Below are positions 62,894-63,521 of a stretch of DNA of 63,521 bases, piece after piece. The translations under genes were made by a program, and so were the position numbers. Position 1 is the stretch's first letter. The number at the start of each line of letters is the position of its first letter. The notes beneath the pieces are model-generated. The model ran no database searches, had not been told where the DNA came from, and worked only from the letters and a program-made list of their open reading frames with translations. This DNA comes from Actinobacteria bacterium UBA2184 (lineage in GTDB: Bacteria; Actinomycetota; Coriobacteriia; Anaerosomatales; Anaerosomataceae), in NCBI GenBank assembly GCA_002328745.1, contig DCVQ01000007.1, forward strand, positions 8,121 to 71,641, in the 5' to 3' direction.

Positions 62894-63521
62894 CTACCCG
62901 AGCATGCGCCGCAGCACGTCGTTCACCACGCCGGGATTCCCCTGCCCGCGCATCTCGCGCATCACCTGGCCTACGAACCATCCGATCAGCCCGGTCTTGC
63001 CGGCGCGGTAGCTCGCGACCTCATCGGGACTGGCGGCCATGACCGCCGCCACGGCCGCCTCGATCGCGGTGGTGTCGGAGACCTGCCGCATGCCGCGAGC
63101 CTCGACGATCGCGCCCGCGGGATCGCCGGAGACCGCCATATCGGCGAAGACCTCCTTGGCCTGCTTCCCGCTGATCGCGCCGGTGCCGATGAGCCCGACG
63201 AGCTCCGCGAGCATCGCTGCGGTGATGCGCGCGGTCCCGATCTCGATCCCCTCGGCGTTGAGGTGCGCGGACAGCTCGCCGAGCATCCAGTTCGCGACCG
63301 GCTTGGCGGCGTCCTGGCCAGCGATCTCAACGGCGTCTTCGAAGAAGCGCGCGAATGCAAGATCGGCCGAGAGCATAAGGGCGTCGTGCTTCGGAAGGCC
63401 GAAATCCGCGACGTAGCGGTCCCGGCGGGCGTCGGGCAGCTCGGGCAGCGTGTCGGCCAGCGACGCGATCCACTCAGGCTCGAAGCAAAACGGCAGCATG
63501 TCCGGCTCGGGGAAGTAGCGG
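62894..63521 (-). CDS. gatB: Aspartyl/glutamyl-tRNA amidotransferase subunit B, C-terminal part
   Basis: The frame is open to the window edge, so the 5' part is missing; 208 residues are visible. It begins RYFPEPDMLPF, the YRYFPEPD motif of GatB, followed by the helical domain and YqeY-like tail: GQDAAKPVANWMLGELSAHLN, VGLIGTGAISGKQAKEVF and GLIGWFVGQVMREMRGQGNP. GatB with GatA and GatC converts Glu-tRNA(Gln) and Asp-tRNA(Asn) to Gln and Asn forms. Its stop is followed by the unexplained non-coding block. Confidence 0.93.
   Translation of the reverse strand, partial: RYFPEPDMLPFCFEPEWIASLADTLPELPDARRDRYVADFGLPKHDALMLSADLAFARFFEDAVEIAGQDAAKPVANWMLGELSAHLNAEGIEIGTARITAAMLAELVGLIGTGAISGKQAKEVFADMAVSGDPAGAIVEARGMRQVSDTTAIEAAVAAVMAASPDEVASYRAGKTGLIGWFVGQVMREMRGQGNPGVVNDVLRRMLG

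Overview
The window is about 63.5 kb of very GC-rich DNA with dense, mostly minus-strand, operon-like gene order. GTG and TTG starts are frequent, and very long antisense ORFs arise from base composition. Together with CimA plus LeuA, abundant multiheme c-type cytochromes, a T-box leader, an apparently leaderless leader peptide and no outer-membrane genes, this suggests an anaerobic actinobacterium, perhaps a Coriobacteriia/OPB41-like lineage. That taxonomy is inference. I saw no rRNA or tRNA gene, CRISPR array, or transposase or integrase.

Layout. 1-5.3 kb: MFS fragment, cimA, ilvE, a flippase-like membrane protein and leuB. 5.5-9.2 kb: two convergent O-antigen-ligase-like membrane proteins. 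9.2-15.0 kb: a putative electron-transfer module of three multiheme cytochromes (11-12, 12 and 6 haems), a membrane-anchored NHL propeller and a membrane-anchored TPR protein. 15.1-18.8 kb: leuA-leuC-leuD behind a branched-chain-rich leader peptide. 19-27.7 kb: an XRE regulator, a repeat-bearing gap, serA, a class V aminotransferase, ilvC, ilvN, ilvB and ilvD behind a T-box-like leader. 28.2-29.9 kb: a 16-haem cytochrome with a consensus promoter, a CRP/FNR-type palindrome and an attenuator-like hairpin. 30-37.4 kb: an AcuC-like deacetylase, isocitrate dehydrogenase, a histidine kinase, a META lipoprotein, a second LeuC/LeuD-type hydratase and a homocitrate/Re-citrate synthase-like enzyme. 37.6-48.2 kb: GNAT, ferredoxin, glycosyltransferase, NYN protein, COG2403 GTPase, three tandem DegV proteins, a membrane phosphodiesterase and small secreted proteins. 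48.4-51.1 kb: pncB-pncA-flavoprotein operon. 51.2-55.5 kb: Rrf2 regulator-iscS-iscU-mnmA-cysK. 55.5-61.1 kb: copper module with a TauE/UreH-cupredoxin fusion, a cupredoxin, CopA and a DUF7282-like lipoprotein. 61.1-63.5 kb: TIGR04076 protein, a 3-hydroxyisobutyrate-dehydrogenase-family enzyme, an unexplained structured non-coding block, and the 3' part of gatB.

How it works together. CimA (pyruvate plus acetyl-CoA), LeuCD and LeuB can make 2-oxobutyrate for isoleucine. IlvBN, IlvC, IlvD and IlvE complete isoleucine and valine, and LeuA-LeuCD-LeuB makes leucine. The second LeuCD-type pair, the synthase and Icd could make 2-oxoglutarate from acetyl-CoA and oxaloacetate, giving glutamate as amino donor. 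The four cytochromes carry about 45 haem motifs and are best read as extracytoplasmic electron transfer.
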